Source: Letharia columbiana (Eukaryota; Ascomycota; Lecanoromycetes; Lecanorales; Parmeliaceae). From it: a stretch of DNA of 64,000 nt. Location: assembly GCF_014066305.1 (NCBI RefSeq), contig NW_023501064.1:407001-471000 (forward strand), given 5' to 3'. This document shows, one piece after another, positions 10,983-21,850 of this stretch (position 1 is its first letter; each line of letters starts with the position of its first letter). Made by a program: the position numbers and the translations under genes. The notes below the pieces were generated by a model, which did no database searches, had not been told where the DNA came from, and saw nothing but the letters and a program-made list of their open reading frames with translations.

Positions 10983-11961
10983 ATGGCGGACCCCGAAGTG
11001 CGCATTTCAGGTGGAGTCGCAGACGAGTCCGGCGACGTCGATATGCAAGGTGGTGACAGCGCCGATGTCATGGAAGTGGGAGAGACGGGCGACGACGCAC
11101 CAGGGGAAGAGGCAGCGGAGGATGAGGCTGCCATCGAAGCGGAGACACCTGCTGCACGAGTCACATTCGTCGAGTGAGTATCCCGAGAGAGTACGATGCG
11201 ATTGAGTCGAAGCCTTCTGATCTCCACAGCTATCTCAAATCCCCAATCGTGACCCTGCACATCGGCTCCGGCGACGCCGCAACCCAGCTCACAGCTCATC
11301 AAGCCCTCCTCGTGAAATCGCCTTTCTTCGCCGACGCAATCGCGCCGGACTCTGCCTCTCCCGTGAGTCCGAACCCCATACGCTCCCTCCCCTCTCCCCC
11401 ACTGACCGCTCCCCTTTCAAGAAACACTCCATCGACCTCAAAGACGACGACCTGGAAGCCACATCCTGCTTCCTCGAATACCTCTACACGGGCGAATACT
11501 TCCCCCACAAACTCCCCTCCGGCAGCCTCCAGAGCGACCCCTCCACCCCCGGCGTCGACCAAACCGGCGACCAGCTCCTCAAACACGCCAAGGTGTACAC
11601 CCTCGCGGAAAAACTCTCCATGCCCGCCCTCAAAACGCTCTCCCACTCCAAGATCCACCTCGTGACCTCCACCGCCGTCGCCGAGCTGACCTACGCGCGC
11701 TACGTCTACAGCCACACGGGGCGGGAGGACGCGACGATCCGGAAACCGGTGGCGAGCTTCTGGGGCCAGAGGAGCCACGTGTTGAGGCACGAGACGGAGG
11801 GGACTTTCCGGAAGATGTGTTTGGAGTATCCGGAGTTTGCGTTTGACGTGCTGAGTTTTGTGCTGGATGCCGAGGAGAAGCGGGAGGAGAGGAGGCGGAA
11901 GGCGGATGATGGGGAGGGCGGGAAGGGCAGCGCGAGGAAGAGGGCTAGGGGGGAGAGATAG
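10983..11961 (+). CDS. BTB/POZ domain protein
   Basis: Three exons, 10983-11173, 11230-11362 and 11422-11961, 287 residues. An acidic disordered leader of about 60 residues precedes a BTB/POZ fold: SPIVTLHIGSG, QLTAHQALLVKSPFFADAI, HSIDLKDDDLEATSCFLEYL, YTGEYF, and VYTLAEKLSMPALKTLSHSK. The C terminus is a highly charged KR/E-rich tail ending KRARGER, a possible nuclear localisation signal. Introns use GTGAGT donors and CACAG and TCAAG acceptors; the second acceptor is AAG. Fungal proteins of this type are mostly uncharacterised; adaptor roles with cullin-3 ligases are an inference from the fold only. Confidence 0.85.
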
Positions 11962-12441
11962 ACGGAGGTCCTTGAGATGGCATGTCTGATGAGAGGGGAG
12001 AGGGGAGAGGGGTGCAAAATTTGGTGAGACGATCTGCTTCTTCTTTATTGATGTTGATGCCGTCTGTCACAATACAAAAGTACATTTCCGGACAAAGTCT
12101 TACAGATAGAGCGAAGGAATGTGTAACCATAGTATTATCAATAACAGCTGTACAACAAGCTATGCTTTCTCCCAGCTTTTGCCCCAAAAAAAAAGCAATT
12201 GGTATCAATCTCGGTAGAGATTCGCTCATGACACGCTACGGTCCTGGGTATGGTCACTGCAAGGAAGCCTCGACGGTCCGGTTCACGAGCTCGCTCACTC
12301 GTTCACCGCTTTCTATGATGGGTCTCCTGCGTCCGATCAGAGTCTTCCTTCTGCGCCGTAGAACCGCGCTCCAAACGCCGAGTCGAATCCTTCGGCTTCG
12401 CCTCGCCGCAATGCTATACAACACAACACATGCCAAAGACA
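11962..12441. other. Convergent intergenic region
   Basis: About 480 bases between two genes that point at each other, so it should contain both 3' UTRs. An A9 run lies near 12186. Open frames here mirror the flanking genes' opposite strand and are not called. Confidence 0.5.
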
Positions 12442-13800
12442 TCAAATCCTTCCACCTCTTTGCCGAAAGGTGTCGCCAGTGGATGGGATGGGCTTTTCAA
12501 GCCTCAACACCCACAGCAGCAAATCCTCCAGCGGCAGCATCGTCAGGAAGACCCGATTGCACAGATAAGCGGCACAAGCCACGATCGTCGCCATCAGCGC
12601 GTCCATCCAGTAGTGATTCGCGGTCGCTACAATGGTGACTAGAATCATACTCGGGTATCCCAGCCCGATGAGGCAGTAAATGGATTTCCAAAAACATGAC
12701 TTTTTCGTCTCCCCCTTTTCCAAGCTTCTTCTGAAGATACCGGCATGGTAGATCATGGTGCAGCCAATCACGAATGCGTAGCCGAAATGCATGCTCGGCA
12801 TGGCGGCGAGCGAATTGACAAAGTTGCCGCTCATCCAGATCGAAGTTGCTTTGTCGTGGCGCACGGAGTCTAGGAACCCATATTCAGGCGGAAGCAGGCG
12901 CGGAGGCATGCAGGGGTAAAGGGTAAACGTTAGAAAGGCGAAGAGGTTGGTAAGGGTGAGGGTACGGCGAATTGTGGCGAAGGTAGAGTGTGAGGGCGCG
13001 ATGTAGTAGTACCACGCTATAAAGCTGTTGAAGGTGTTAGACGATATTTGAAGAAAAGGAGGTAGGGCATTCAAGAGACGAGAAAGGGAGCGACGGACCC
13101 TACGGTGCCAGGTATGTGGATAAGAGCGTAGGCTCGATTCAGCACGGTCAATGCATCTTGATGGCCTTGCATGAACCAGTGCTGCACGTTGTGCTCTTTG
13201 ATCGGGAAAAGAAAGCTTGCCCAGCTGAATTGCTCGAACTCAAGGATTGTCAGGCCGTGCGCCTGAGCGACTTCTATAATGGATTTGGTAAATATTATTT
13301 GTGAAAAAACCTTTGTCAGTCGATAGAAGAGGTAGGTGATGATCCAATAGAACATCTCGACCAAGAATGGAAACTTTTGTAAAACACGGCTGTGTATGTG
13401 TTCCGAGAAGCGTGAGGAGTTCGGGGTGCTGATGACGAGTCCGCAGCACGTCCGTCTTTTGGAGAGATGCTTGGACGCTGATAGAGGATCTTGAGAGTCA
13501 TCGTCGTGGTCCGAATCGTACCAGAGCAAGTCTTCGGTCGAGTTGGAGGAGTCGGAGTCTAGGTAGGAATCGTGGTATCCTTCTTTCCGCTTCCCGAGGA
13601 TTTGAAAATTCCTTCTCCGCGTCAGAAACATAGCTCCACCCAGGATAGATAAGACAATCTTGGAGGCATTGTTAGCCGGAGGTGTTTGTCTAAGACACGG
13701 GAACAAGAGGTACCAATGGCTCTCCCCATGGAGGAAGATGATACATAGGCTGGCTCTTCCACTCCGGCGGGACTTCAAGTATTGTAAGGTTCGTCGTCAT
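12442..13800 (-). CDS. AUR1-type PAP2-superfamily integral membrane protein
   Basis: Three exons, 13800-13714, 13658-13099 and 13024-12442, 409 residues. The start MTTNLTILEVPPEW was preferred over an in-frame Met 105 nt upstream. The N-terminal half includes a transmembrane segment (IVLSILGGAMFL), an acidic Ser-rich cytosolic loop (SYLDSDSSNSTEDLLWYDSD), and a helix near MFYWIITYLFYRL. The C-terminal half has PAP2/inositolphosphotransferase-like motifs: HIPGTVGFIAWYYYIAPSH, LYPCMPPRLLP, MPSMHFGYAF and ATANHYWMDAL, carrying the conserved His and Asp of the phosphatase/transferase fold. The introns use GTACCT/AAG and GTCCGT/ACAG; the second restores GTVGFIAWYYY. A role in sphingolipid head-group or phospholipid phosphate transfer is inferred from the family, the true substrate is unknown. 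Confidence 0.82.
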
Positions 13801-15203
13801 GATGAAAGCTCTCCCATAAGATAGTCTTCGCGATATTCCACACCTCCACGACCTGCTCAGACCGGGGGTCACGCGACTAGAAGGTTTTTGCCGGGCGATG
13901 GTCAAGTAATAGACACGAAGGCCAACACCGAGTGTTGATTAGAAGCGACAGTGAGATAGAAGTGAAAATGGCAGTCAGGGGATTGAGAGTTGATGTACTC
14001 TGCGGAAGTCGGATGTGAAAGTTGTAATGTTGTTGTTGTTGTTGCCCGAGCTGCAGCAAGTCAATAAAACGCACAATTATGTCATCTCATCGTCCGAGCG
14101 TGAGGGTGACAACATACGACGTGAGAGGAGATAGTACTATTAGCGAATATTTTTGGTGAAAGGCGTGTCGGGATGATATAGGGATGCTGAACATGAAGTT
14201 GCACGTTCTTTTGACCGGCAAAAGCCTTTTCCCTGTCCAATATCCCTCGGTGTTTCCAGAACTGGCCGAGTCCGAATATGGGGAATTATCACGAAGTCGG
14301 GGGGGAGGAAAGAGCAGTAGCAGCAGCTCTTGAGATGAATTGTGGAGAGGAGGAAATTGTTTTCTGCTTTCTGTGTGTATAAGTTAAGTACTGCGGAGGA
14401 AGATGATAGAGAGAATGATATACACGGTAATCTCCTTTTCTCTTTTCTCTTTCTCTTTCTATTTCTCCTCTTGCCGCCTCAGCTCGTACTTTAAGCCAAG
14501 GAGCCAAAGTCATCATGACCCTTCCGACCTAGCCGGGGAAGATGCGTATCCTCTTTTGCCAAGAACGTATCTGCCAAGAGTTCATAATTTTAGGTACATG
14601 TATACTTTTTCCTTTTTATTCTTACCGATCTTTTCAATGCAAATTTGGCTCGGACTAGTGACTAGCCTGCCTTGGCCTCATTTCCCCCCTCACCACTCGG
14701 GCCTCGAGGACACACGTTCAGGCCAACTCCAGTCTTCGAGTCCAACAAAAAGTACCTACCGTATCTTCTTCACAACTATATTTACCACGGGAAAACTGTT
14801 GCTGACATGTTTGCTCAGAATTTCAACAGTGTAAATTTTGCAAGCAAAAAATTGATCGTACAAGTAAGCCTTCTTAATAACTGGGTATTGACCCTGCGTC
14901 CACCCGGTATTCCACCCCCTCGTAAATTCATAAGAACATGAATGTACTCCGAAGATCGCCATTTGCCATGCGATAACGGCTATTAGACTTATGCTAATCT
15001 AGGCTAACGGCAATGCTGCGGATCTGTCTGTACGCGTACTTTAGCTTCGCCGCCTCGGGTGCGTGCTCGGTGGTCTCTCACTCCCTTCCCCGTGCTCAAA
15101 AAAAAGTCTTGGCAACTTGTCCCTGGAATTGAAATTGGATTTGGATTTTAACCGATCACTGCCGATCCTCAAGCATCACCGCCATTCTCTAACTCGTATC
15201 GCC
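13801..15203. other. Intergenic with pyrimidine-rich tract
   Basis: About 1.4 kb between divergent genes (PAP2 protein and RRP45). It includes a CTT/TTCT-rich tract at about 14430-14470 and a GTTGTT run near 14027-14045. No open frame has recognisable motifs. It should contain both promoters. Confidence 0.45.
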
Positions 15204-16269
15204 ATGCCTCGCGAAGCAGAACCTTCCATCAACGACCGCGCTTTTCTCCTCCAAGCTCTCCAGGAGAACATTCGCCTCGATGGCCGCGCCCTTGATGCTT
15301 ACCGCCACCTCGACATATCCTTCGGCGACGACTACGGCGTCGCAGACGTTCGCTTGGGCAAGACGAGGTATCCATCTCTTGACGTGGAATCAGTTGACTG
15401 GTGGCAATCGTTGACCCGTCCATAGAGTCCTCACACGTATCTCAGCCTCCATAACAGCTCCCCGCCCCGACCGGAAGTTCGACGGCATCTTCACCATCAC
15501 AACCGAGCTCTCCCCCCTCGCATCCCCCGCCTTCGAATCCGGCCGGTAAGGATCCTCCTCCCCTCCATGTCTGGGGTAAGACCTCTCCCTCTTTCCTCCC
15601 TACGCTACACACTCCGCATCCGGCCCTCCCTCACTCTTGTCCCTCAGTGATGACCAGGCTAATCCATCTCATAGCCAATCAGACCTCGAAACGCACCTCT
15701 CCCGCATCCTCGAGACCTCCCTCCGGCGCTCGCAAGCTCTATCGACCGAGTCCCTCTGCCTGGTAGCGGGCCAAAAAGTATGGGCCCTCCGCGCCGACAT
15801 CCACGTTCTCGACTACGACGGCGGTCTCATAGACGCCTGCTGCCTCTCCACCCTGACCGCACTCCGGCACTACAGAATCCCGGACGCTAGCGTAAAAGGC
15901 GGCGACTTGACCGTCTACACCCCCGTGGAGCGCGACCCGGTACCGCTCGCCCTACTCCACCACCCCGTCTGTGTGACCCTCAACTTCTTCGAATCGGGTG
16001 AAAAATGGCTCGTGGACGCGACGTTGATGGAGCAGCAATGCAGTGAAGGGGAAATCGTAGTCGCGGCGAATCCGCAGGGGGAAGTGTGTCTGGTGCAGAA
16101 AGGGGGAGGAGGGGAGGTGGATGCGCTAGTGTTGCTGCGATGTGTGGAGGTGGCGATGGGGAAGGTCAGGGAGCTGGGCAAGGCCATGGATGGAGCGTTG
16201 GCGAAGGATGCGAAAAGGAGGGACAAGGGAGGGATGAGTAGGGAGTTGAGGGCGGAGAATGAGCGGTGA
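15204..16269 (+). CDS. RRP45: Exosome complex subunit RRP45 (RNase PH-like)
   Basis: Three exons, 15204-15367, 15426-15545 and 15675-16269, 292 residues. The product is one of six RNase PH-fold ring subunits of the RNA exosome, which processes and degrades RNA in nucleus and cytoplasm; the eukaryotic ring is catalytically inert. Motifs: MPREAEPSINDRAFLLQALQ, NIRLDGRALDAYRHLDISFG, YGVADVRLGKTRVLTRISAS, ESLCLVAGQKVWALRADIHV, LDYDGGLIDACCLSTLTALRHY and VTLNFFESGEKWLVDATLME. These match RRP45/EXOSC9 closely. The charged C-terminal tail (KDAKRRDKGGMSRELRAENER) is ordinary for fungal copies. Introns use GTATCC/ATAG and GTAAGG/ATAG. The start is the first Met of the conserved N terminus. Confidence 0.92.
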
Positions 16270-16576
16270 CGGTGGTGAGAAGCGAGAACGGTGGACTTTT
16301 GAACACGCTGGGAAGCTCATCATGGGTGAAATGCTAGTAACTTTCATCCGTGGACCCAAAAGCGCAAACGTAATGTGCTAACATGCGGACCAAAAATGCC
16401 CAAAATATCATACAAAGCCATGGTCTTTGCCAATCCCCAATGAACGACCCTGTATGACAATGCTAAAATGAAAACGCTCAGGTATGGTTCAAACATGCAA
16501 ACGCTAAATACGGTTGGACAGGATATAAAGGGTACAAAACCCCCAAAACGCAAATAGTCGTGCGCAATATCCCCGT
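16270..16576. other. Convergent 3' spacer
   Basis: About 307 bases between the 3' ends of RRP45 and the chloride channel gene. No gene was found. AAAACGC-like words recur several times (for example near 16368, 16467 and 16545), of unknown meaning. Confidence 0.45.
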
Positions 16577-19396
16577 TCACGAAGGATCCGTCGACCCAGC
16601 CTCCTCCAACTCTTTGACATACTTCACAAATGCCTTCTTATGCACCAACCCTGCATACTGCCCATCCCTCAGCACACAAATATACCTCAATCCCAACTTG
16701 ACAAAGCACTGAAAAACAAGATCCATTGGCGAATGGATGTCCAATGCCACAGGCGCCGGATCGATATAGGGCGTGAAATCGGTAGGATCCGGTTCTCGCT
16801 CTTCTTCTTCCTCGACGTTTCCATGCCATGTTACGTTGGTGGCCATCAAGCACAACGACTGCTCTTCGTCTTCGAGGTTGTCGAGCGCGAATTGGAGATC
16901 CGGGGCAGGTATGAGGCCCACAAGGATGTCATGACGAATGACAGGGAGCCCGCCGTCGATTTCGCCGGCGTCGTGGAGATACTCGAGTTTGCGGCGGAGA
17001 GCTTGAGCAGAGACAAGGGGGGAGTTGGAGATGTCGATGACGCGATGGGAGCGGACTTTTGGGGTGATGTCTCCGAGATCTGAGGTGAAGATCGGGCGGA
17101 TTTTGTTGTCGAGCAAGGGGTAAGAGTTCATGTCTGTGAGAAGGTCGTAGATGCTGAGAGGTTCGAGGGCGTCGGCGGTCCATTTGGCTACTAAGACTGA
17201 GAGGGAGAAGGGGAGCACGTGGTCTAGGCTTCCGGTGAGCTCGAAGAGGATGACGGCAAGGGTGACGGATAGTCTGGTTACGCCGCACATGGTTGCACCT
17301 GCGGCAACCAATGCGTAGACGCCGGGGGTGATGCAGCCTTCCAGATCTCCGCCTTTAGGGCAGCTACCGAAGATTGGATGATCGGGGTGCAAAAAGACGA
17401 GGTATTGGACAAGGTGGCCCACAATGCGTCCCATTAGACCACCAACAACCATGGAAGGAACGTATATCCCGGCAGGAACCTTGATGCCGAAAGTGATAAT
17501 AGTCAGGATGCTTTTGATGACGAAGGCAATGCAAAGGTATCCAACAATGCCGAGAATCTCGCTTCCATGCTGAGGGCAGAGGCCAGATGTGTTATCTTTG
17601 CAAGGGCTGGCCAGTTCGAAGAGAAGTTCTGTGACTGCGAGCTTGGTGTAGCGATTCCAAAAGCTGGCTAGACCAGTGACTAACGCCACGAGTACAACTT
17701 CAAGGACCGGCCACCGTTTGATGCTGGGGATGCGTCGAAAGGTACGGGCCCATAGTCTGCATGCTTTGATGAACAGTGCACCAAGTGCACCACCTAGAAT
17801 ACCAAGCAGTATAAAGACAAACATTTCGAAGGACCTCCAGTCAGTAACGTAGCGTACTTCAAAGATGACTATCTTCCCAGTGCCGTAAGGATTGAGGAAT
17901 TTGAGCGAAAGAGCTGCTACGATGCAGCAAAAGAAGGTCCTGAACAACGTCTTGGGCGGAAAGTAATAGCTAACCTCCTCGAGACTGAAAAGAACACCGC
18001 TAATGGGGGCCCCAAACGCGACACCGACACCGCTGGCGGCACTGGCGCTAAGAATCTCTCGCCGCTTGCCATCATTGTGGTTGTACTTTGAGAATAATCT
18101 GCAAGCAATATTTCCTACGCAAGTCGCGATATGAACATAAGGACCTTCCTTGCCGATACTAAGGCCAGATGCGACACTGAGGATGAGGGCGAAAGTCTTC
18201 ACAACAAGTGTTCGAAGCCCCAGGTAACCGTGCACGACGAAGCCACTGAGAATAACTTTCACTTCAGCAACACCGCTTCCTGCAGCAGGGTAGTAGACCA
18301 TGGTTCCAGGCTTTTCATCAACAACTGCGGGCCCCGTGGGACTTAAACTGATTTTCTGGCTCATATCGTCGGATTCTCCACGGTGCTTCTGCTTGTCGGC
18401 GCCCAAGTTTTCGTCCAGGGTGGAGAGTGAGAATGCTGATGGTATCTCGGTCTTAGTGATCAAGGTCAAGAAGCAGGCGCCGACAGCGAAGAATACCACG
18501 AAGAAAACGTAGGCTATGAAATCGATCCACATCCTCTCGATGCCAGTGATACTCATACGTTCTCCCCAGCTTTCCCAGGAGGGACAGTGATTCAGCCCGT
18601 AACAACACTTCCTCTTGCTGAAGTACCAGCCCTCTTTGCAATAGCCGTCCTTATAATCGAAAATAGAAGTCTCTGAAATGTTGACGAAAAACGCTACGCA
18701 CGCGGTTATACATCCAATTATAGCCACAAGTATCCAGCCTTGGGCTCCGTCAAACCACGCGAATATGCGTCCTCGTAGGTCCTTCCGTGCTCGAAGATCA
18801 CGTACTCGGAAGGCATCAGCGATGCTGTCGTGCACCCAATCCGTCGACGTAAACTGATCGTACCACACTCGCTCGTCCATGAATATTGAGGCTTTGGACT
18901 CGCCCATGCCATTTTCCGTGAACTTTCGCCCTGAGCCAAGTGCGCTTGCTAGGTGGAAACCCCATGAGCTGGCTCTGCTGTGATTCTTAGACATTCCGAG
19001 GCTGCCTTGACTCGACCGTCTTGAGAAGCGCGGCCGCCCGGTGTTGGGCGCCGTGTAACTCCTCATGTTGCCATCCCCAGATGCCAGCAGGCTCGAGTGT
19101 TCGTCATATGAATGTCGTTTAGAAGGCATGCGTCTTCGAAGGTCCAGCTCAGACGTCCTAGCAGAATGGAGACGGCGAGCAGCTGCAGGCGAAGTGGGTG
19201 TTATGTAGCCAGCTTGTTGAGATATGATATTATCATCCTCCTCATCTTCTTCATCGACAGTCTGAGAGGAGACGTGGGAGGACGCCGATCGAGGCATGGT
19301 GAATGGAGGGGGGATGCGAATGGGAGCAAAGCTCAAACGGAGGTTTCTACCAGGTCGATTGTCAGTCATCGTGGGTACAGTCCTCATATGGTACAA
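16577..19396 (-). CDS. CLC-family voltage-gated chloride channel/antiporter
   Basis: A single long exon, up to 939 residues. Three in-frame starts are possible: 19396, 19369 (MTDNRPG) and 19297 (MPRSASSHV). A Ser-rich cytosolic leader is followed by an FADA-like helix region, about ten or more membrane helices and two C-terminal CBS domains. Selectivity motifs are intact: GSGVAEVK, GKEGPYVHIA with the gating glutamate, and GIKVPAGIYVPS. The glutamate-containing helix SGVLFSLEEVSYYF also matches. An extracellular loop holds several cysteines (CKEGWYFSKRKCCYGLNHC). The CBS pair lies in the last ~170 residues, split by an EEEEERE linker. The arrangement fits the GEF1/CLC-3 to CLC-5 group, which are endosomal/Golgi chloride-proton exchangers; location is inferred from family. 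Confidence 0.93.
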   Translation of the reverse strand: MYHMRTVPTMTDNRPGRNLRLSFAPIRIPPPFTMPRSASSHVSSQTVDEEDEEDDNIISQQAGYITPTSPAAARRLHSARTSELDLRRRMPSKRHSYDEHSSLLASGDGNMRSYTAPNTGRPRFSRRSSQGSLGMSKNHSRASSWGFHLASALGSGRKFTENGMGESKASIFMDERVWYDQFTSTDWVHDSIADAFRVRDLRARKDLRGRIFAWFDGAQGWILVAIIGCITACVAFFVNISETSIFDYKDGYCKEGWYFSKRKCCYGLNHCPSWESWGERMSITGIERMWIDFIAYVFFVVFFAVGACFLTLITKTEIPSAFSLSTLDENLGADKQKHRGESDDMSQKISLSPTGPAVVDEKPGTMVYYPAAGSGVAEVKVILSGFVVHGYLGLRTLVVKTFALILSVASGLSIGKEGPYVHIATCVGNIACRLFSKYNHNDGKRREILSASAASGVGVAFGAPISGVLFSLEEVSYYFPPKTLFRTFFCCIVAALSLKFLNPYGTGKIVIFEVRYVTDWRSFEMFVFILLGILGGALGALFIKACRLWARTFRRIPSIKRWPVLEVVLVALVTGLASFWNRYTKLAVTELLFELASPCKDNTSGLCPQHGSEILGIVGYLCIAFVIKSILTIITFGIKVPAGIYVPSMVVGGLMGRIVGHLVQYLVFLHPDHPIFGSCPKGGDLEGCITPGVYALVAAGATMCGVTRLSVTLAVILFELTGSLDHVLPFSLSVLVAKWTADALEPLSIYDLLTDMNSYPLLDNKIRPIFTSDLGDITPKVRSHRVIDISNSPLVSAQALRRKLEYLHDAGEIDGGLPVIRHDILVGLIPAPDLQFALDNLEDEEQSLCLMATNVTWHGNVEEEEEREPDPTDFTPYIDPAPVALDIHSPMDLVFQCFVKLGLRYICVLRDGQYAGLVHKKAFVKYVKELEEAGSTDPS

Positions 19397-20295
19397 AGTG
19401 AACGACGACGTAAATATATGAAGCTCGCATCAGCAGAGCATGCAAGCACGAGGTGCAGGCAACTGCGTATATCTTACTTTCCATGGTCACAACAACACTT
19501 GTCGAGCCGCCCGGAGCAGGCTGAGTGTAACAGGTCCCAAACACGTTCAAATCCTTTGCGGTGTTTCGCATCCGAGCGAGCCAACGAAGGAATGATAAGG
19601 TCGTACTAGAACAGGCGTAAGCCGTAGACGCGGAGACGAAACACAAGGCAGTGCAGTTTCAGAGACCGTCGTGTCACGTATCATGTATCGTGAATTTTCA
19701 CTACGAGTCAGACGAGCAACAAAGAAGAAAAAGATTCGAGTGAGGAATGGCCGGAAATAGAAAAATATGGAAGAATCATAACGTCGTTCCCTTGTCTCGT
19801 GGCCGGGGAATTTATCGCCAAGCTTTCCACTCGTACCGCGGGGTTGCTGAAAGTTTGATGCCATCAAGTTGTGACATGTGACATGTGACATGTGGCATGT
19901 GAGACTCTCGAGGCTCTCTTCAAGTGCATGACTTGACAATAAATTATTGTCAGACCTCTGGTCGTGGACAAGCAGTGGCCCTTCAGAAGCACTTGGAACA
20001 TTAAGTATCTTAGCTCATGAAAGGGGAAGACTCTCCTTAGAGAGGCTTGAGATGACTGCCCAAATGTAGAGTACTCGCTCCGTTAGTCATTGGGTACGTA
20101 CTGCGCGTAAGGACCGAAGATAGGTTGTTCAAGATACGGAAGTACTCGATTATAAAAGGGAGCACCGAGGTACGGTAAAGTGATACAAACTTTAGTATAG
20201 TAGTGACGTAGCAAGCATTTCAATGATCCAAGAGCCGACTTTTTGCTGTTCAGCAGATGAATTATAGTATGACCATTCCACCCGGTAGTAGAAAA
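19397..20295. other. Intergenic with short tandem repeat
   Basis: About 900 bases between divergent starts of the chloride channel and the NTF2-like gene. It contains an imperfect GTGACAT triplication at about 19872-19902. No gene was recognised. A TATA element lies near the right end and is listed separately. Confidence 0.45.
20151..20158 (+). promoter_or_regulatory. Possible TATA box of the NTF2-like gene
   Basis: The word TATAAAAG lies about 140 bases before the proposed start codon at 20296, in the right orientation and distance for a fungal TATA element. This is a motif match only. Confidence 0.4.
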
Positions 20296-21092
20296 ATGTC
20301 TAGCTGGCAACCTCCAATCAAGGTCTCGACCGCCCAGACAGATGAGGAGAAGGTAGAATAATCATGAGTGACACCGAACTCTTTCTCTCTCTCTCTCTGA
20401 CATGCTTGTGCCAGAAAAATATTGCTGTGGTCTTGGACTACATGTCAACCGCCTATTCGCCCGAAAACAACAAAGGTCGCTCCAGCGTTTCGCATCTCTG
20501 TACCCCAAACTCGACCTTCGCCGCCCCTACTACTTTCCCGACCTGCCATAGTAAGCAAGTTCATCAGCCCTTTATTTCCTGATCCGTACCCTACTCAATC
20601 CTCGATCCGGAATCGGATATGTCTGACTGGTATATTCGTAGCGCCCCTTGATTATGCGGACTCCCACGCAAAGGTCATGTCCGCTATCGCCGACCTGCAC
20701 ATCATCAGCTACGACATCGTGTTTGCGAAAGAAGGGCATGTGCTGCTAAGGTACAGCGCTGAAGGTAGTCACTGTGGGCAGCCTCACAATGGCATTGAGC
20801 CCAGCGGAAAGAAGGCGAAATGGACAGCTGCTGCTATCTTTGAGGTACAAGATGGAAAAGTACATAGCTTCACTAAAGAATGGGACAAATTGAATATGTG
20901 GAAGCAGTTGGGATGGGTATGTACATCTTGGAGCCAATCCTTCCTTCTCTGGAACCCTTTCTGAGTTGCAAGAAATGGTCTCGGAGCAAATGGTCTAATA
21001 CCCCAATGATCATCTCATTGCTCGGAATTGTACCTTGAAGTGGGAAGGCTGACTCCGCAAACCTATAGATGAAGGGAGATGAGTATGCGTGA
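20296..21092 (+). CDS. SnoaL-like / NTF2-like fold protein
   Basis: Four exons, 20296-20352, 20415-20550, 20642-20916 and 21069-21092, 163 residues. The start MSSWQPPIKVSTAQ was chosen because it splices in frame to KNIAVVLDYMSTAY; a later ATG (20364) lies inside the first intron. The third exon carries typical SnoaL-like motifs: DYADSHAKVMSAIADLHIIS, HVLLRYSAEGSHCG, IEPSGKKAKWTAAAIFEVQD and SFTKEWDKLNMWKQLGW. The last exon adds only MKGDEYA and a stop, after a GTATGT donor, a GGCTGAC branch site and a TATAG acceptor. Family members include polyketide cyclases and ester hydrolases, but many fungal ones are of unknown function, and no biosynthetic cluster surrounds this one. Confidence 0.8.
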
Positions 21093-21850
21093 GGGATGAC
21101 TGGGGACTGGTTGCGATGAGAGGCAATTGAAAGTAATCATAGAGCTCTTCGTCTCCCTCTCTCTGCATGGCAGCGTCCGATTACGGCGAGTATGTAAGCA
21201 GGATCTATCTAACAGCACGCCTTGGGAGAATAAGGTACCGCTAGCGAAAAAAAGACTGCATTGATTTCTTGTAGGCACCGCTAAATGATCAATATACTGA
21301 TGGGAGTATTTAGAGCATTGACGATAAGTGGGTGCCGTTATGATGATCATGGCATTTAGGGAAAACATAATGGACGCTCCAATTGAATGAAGAATGCCAG
21401 TATCCTGCTCGTCCTGGTCGATTCGCATCGGATGCATCTTCTGGAAAGCAAGAAAGAGGAACAATTCTGATACTGCTCCTGCTGTGGCTCAGCCGTTCTT
21501 GCTCCAAGGATTTGCTTTCTGATTGCTGCCAGGGCGGTGTTGCTCCACAGAAACCTCCAGCTTTTCCAGTACAATATCTTCAAGACCATCATTCTAGATC
21601 GCCAGCTCGACAAAAGAGCTTTAAGAGCGAGAACGCTTGTAATTCCTGTGGTCCAGTGCAAGGGGTTTCATTGGTACAGTTGGTCCCTTGGTCATTGAAG
21701 GAAAAGAGAGCCTCTCGGGCGGTTGAAATCTCTGTGAAGATCAAACTCCGTAAGGCTGAAAAGGCTTGGCAGAAGAACTAGAGTGCTCAACCGAGGGAAC
21801 ACTGCTTTATCCTTTTTTACAGCATCAGAAATATCTACGCGAGTCTCAAG
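21093..21850. other. Intergenic, no gene recognised
   Basis: About 760 bases upstream of CWC15. A plus-strand open frame at 21383-21781 (132 residues) has no motif, no good start context and overlaps a minus-strand shadow. I consider it non-coding or CWC15 promoter. Confidence 0.4.

Noticed and set aside
17917..18512. Open frames on the plus strand inside the chloride channel gene and similar opposite-strand frames in THI6, TTI1 and MED22
   Set aside because: They are antisense shadows of clearly conserved coding sequence, without their own motifs.
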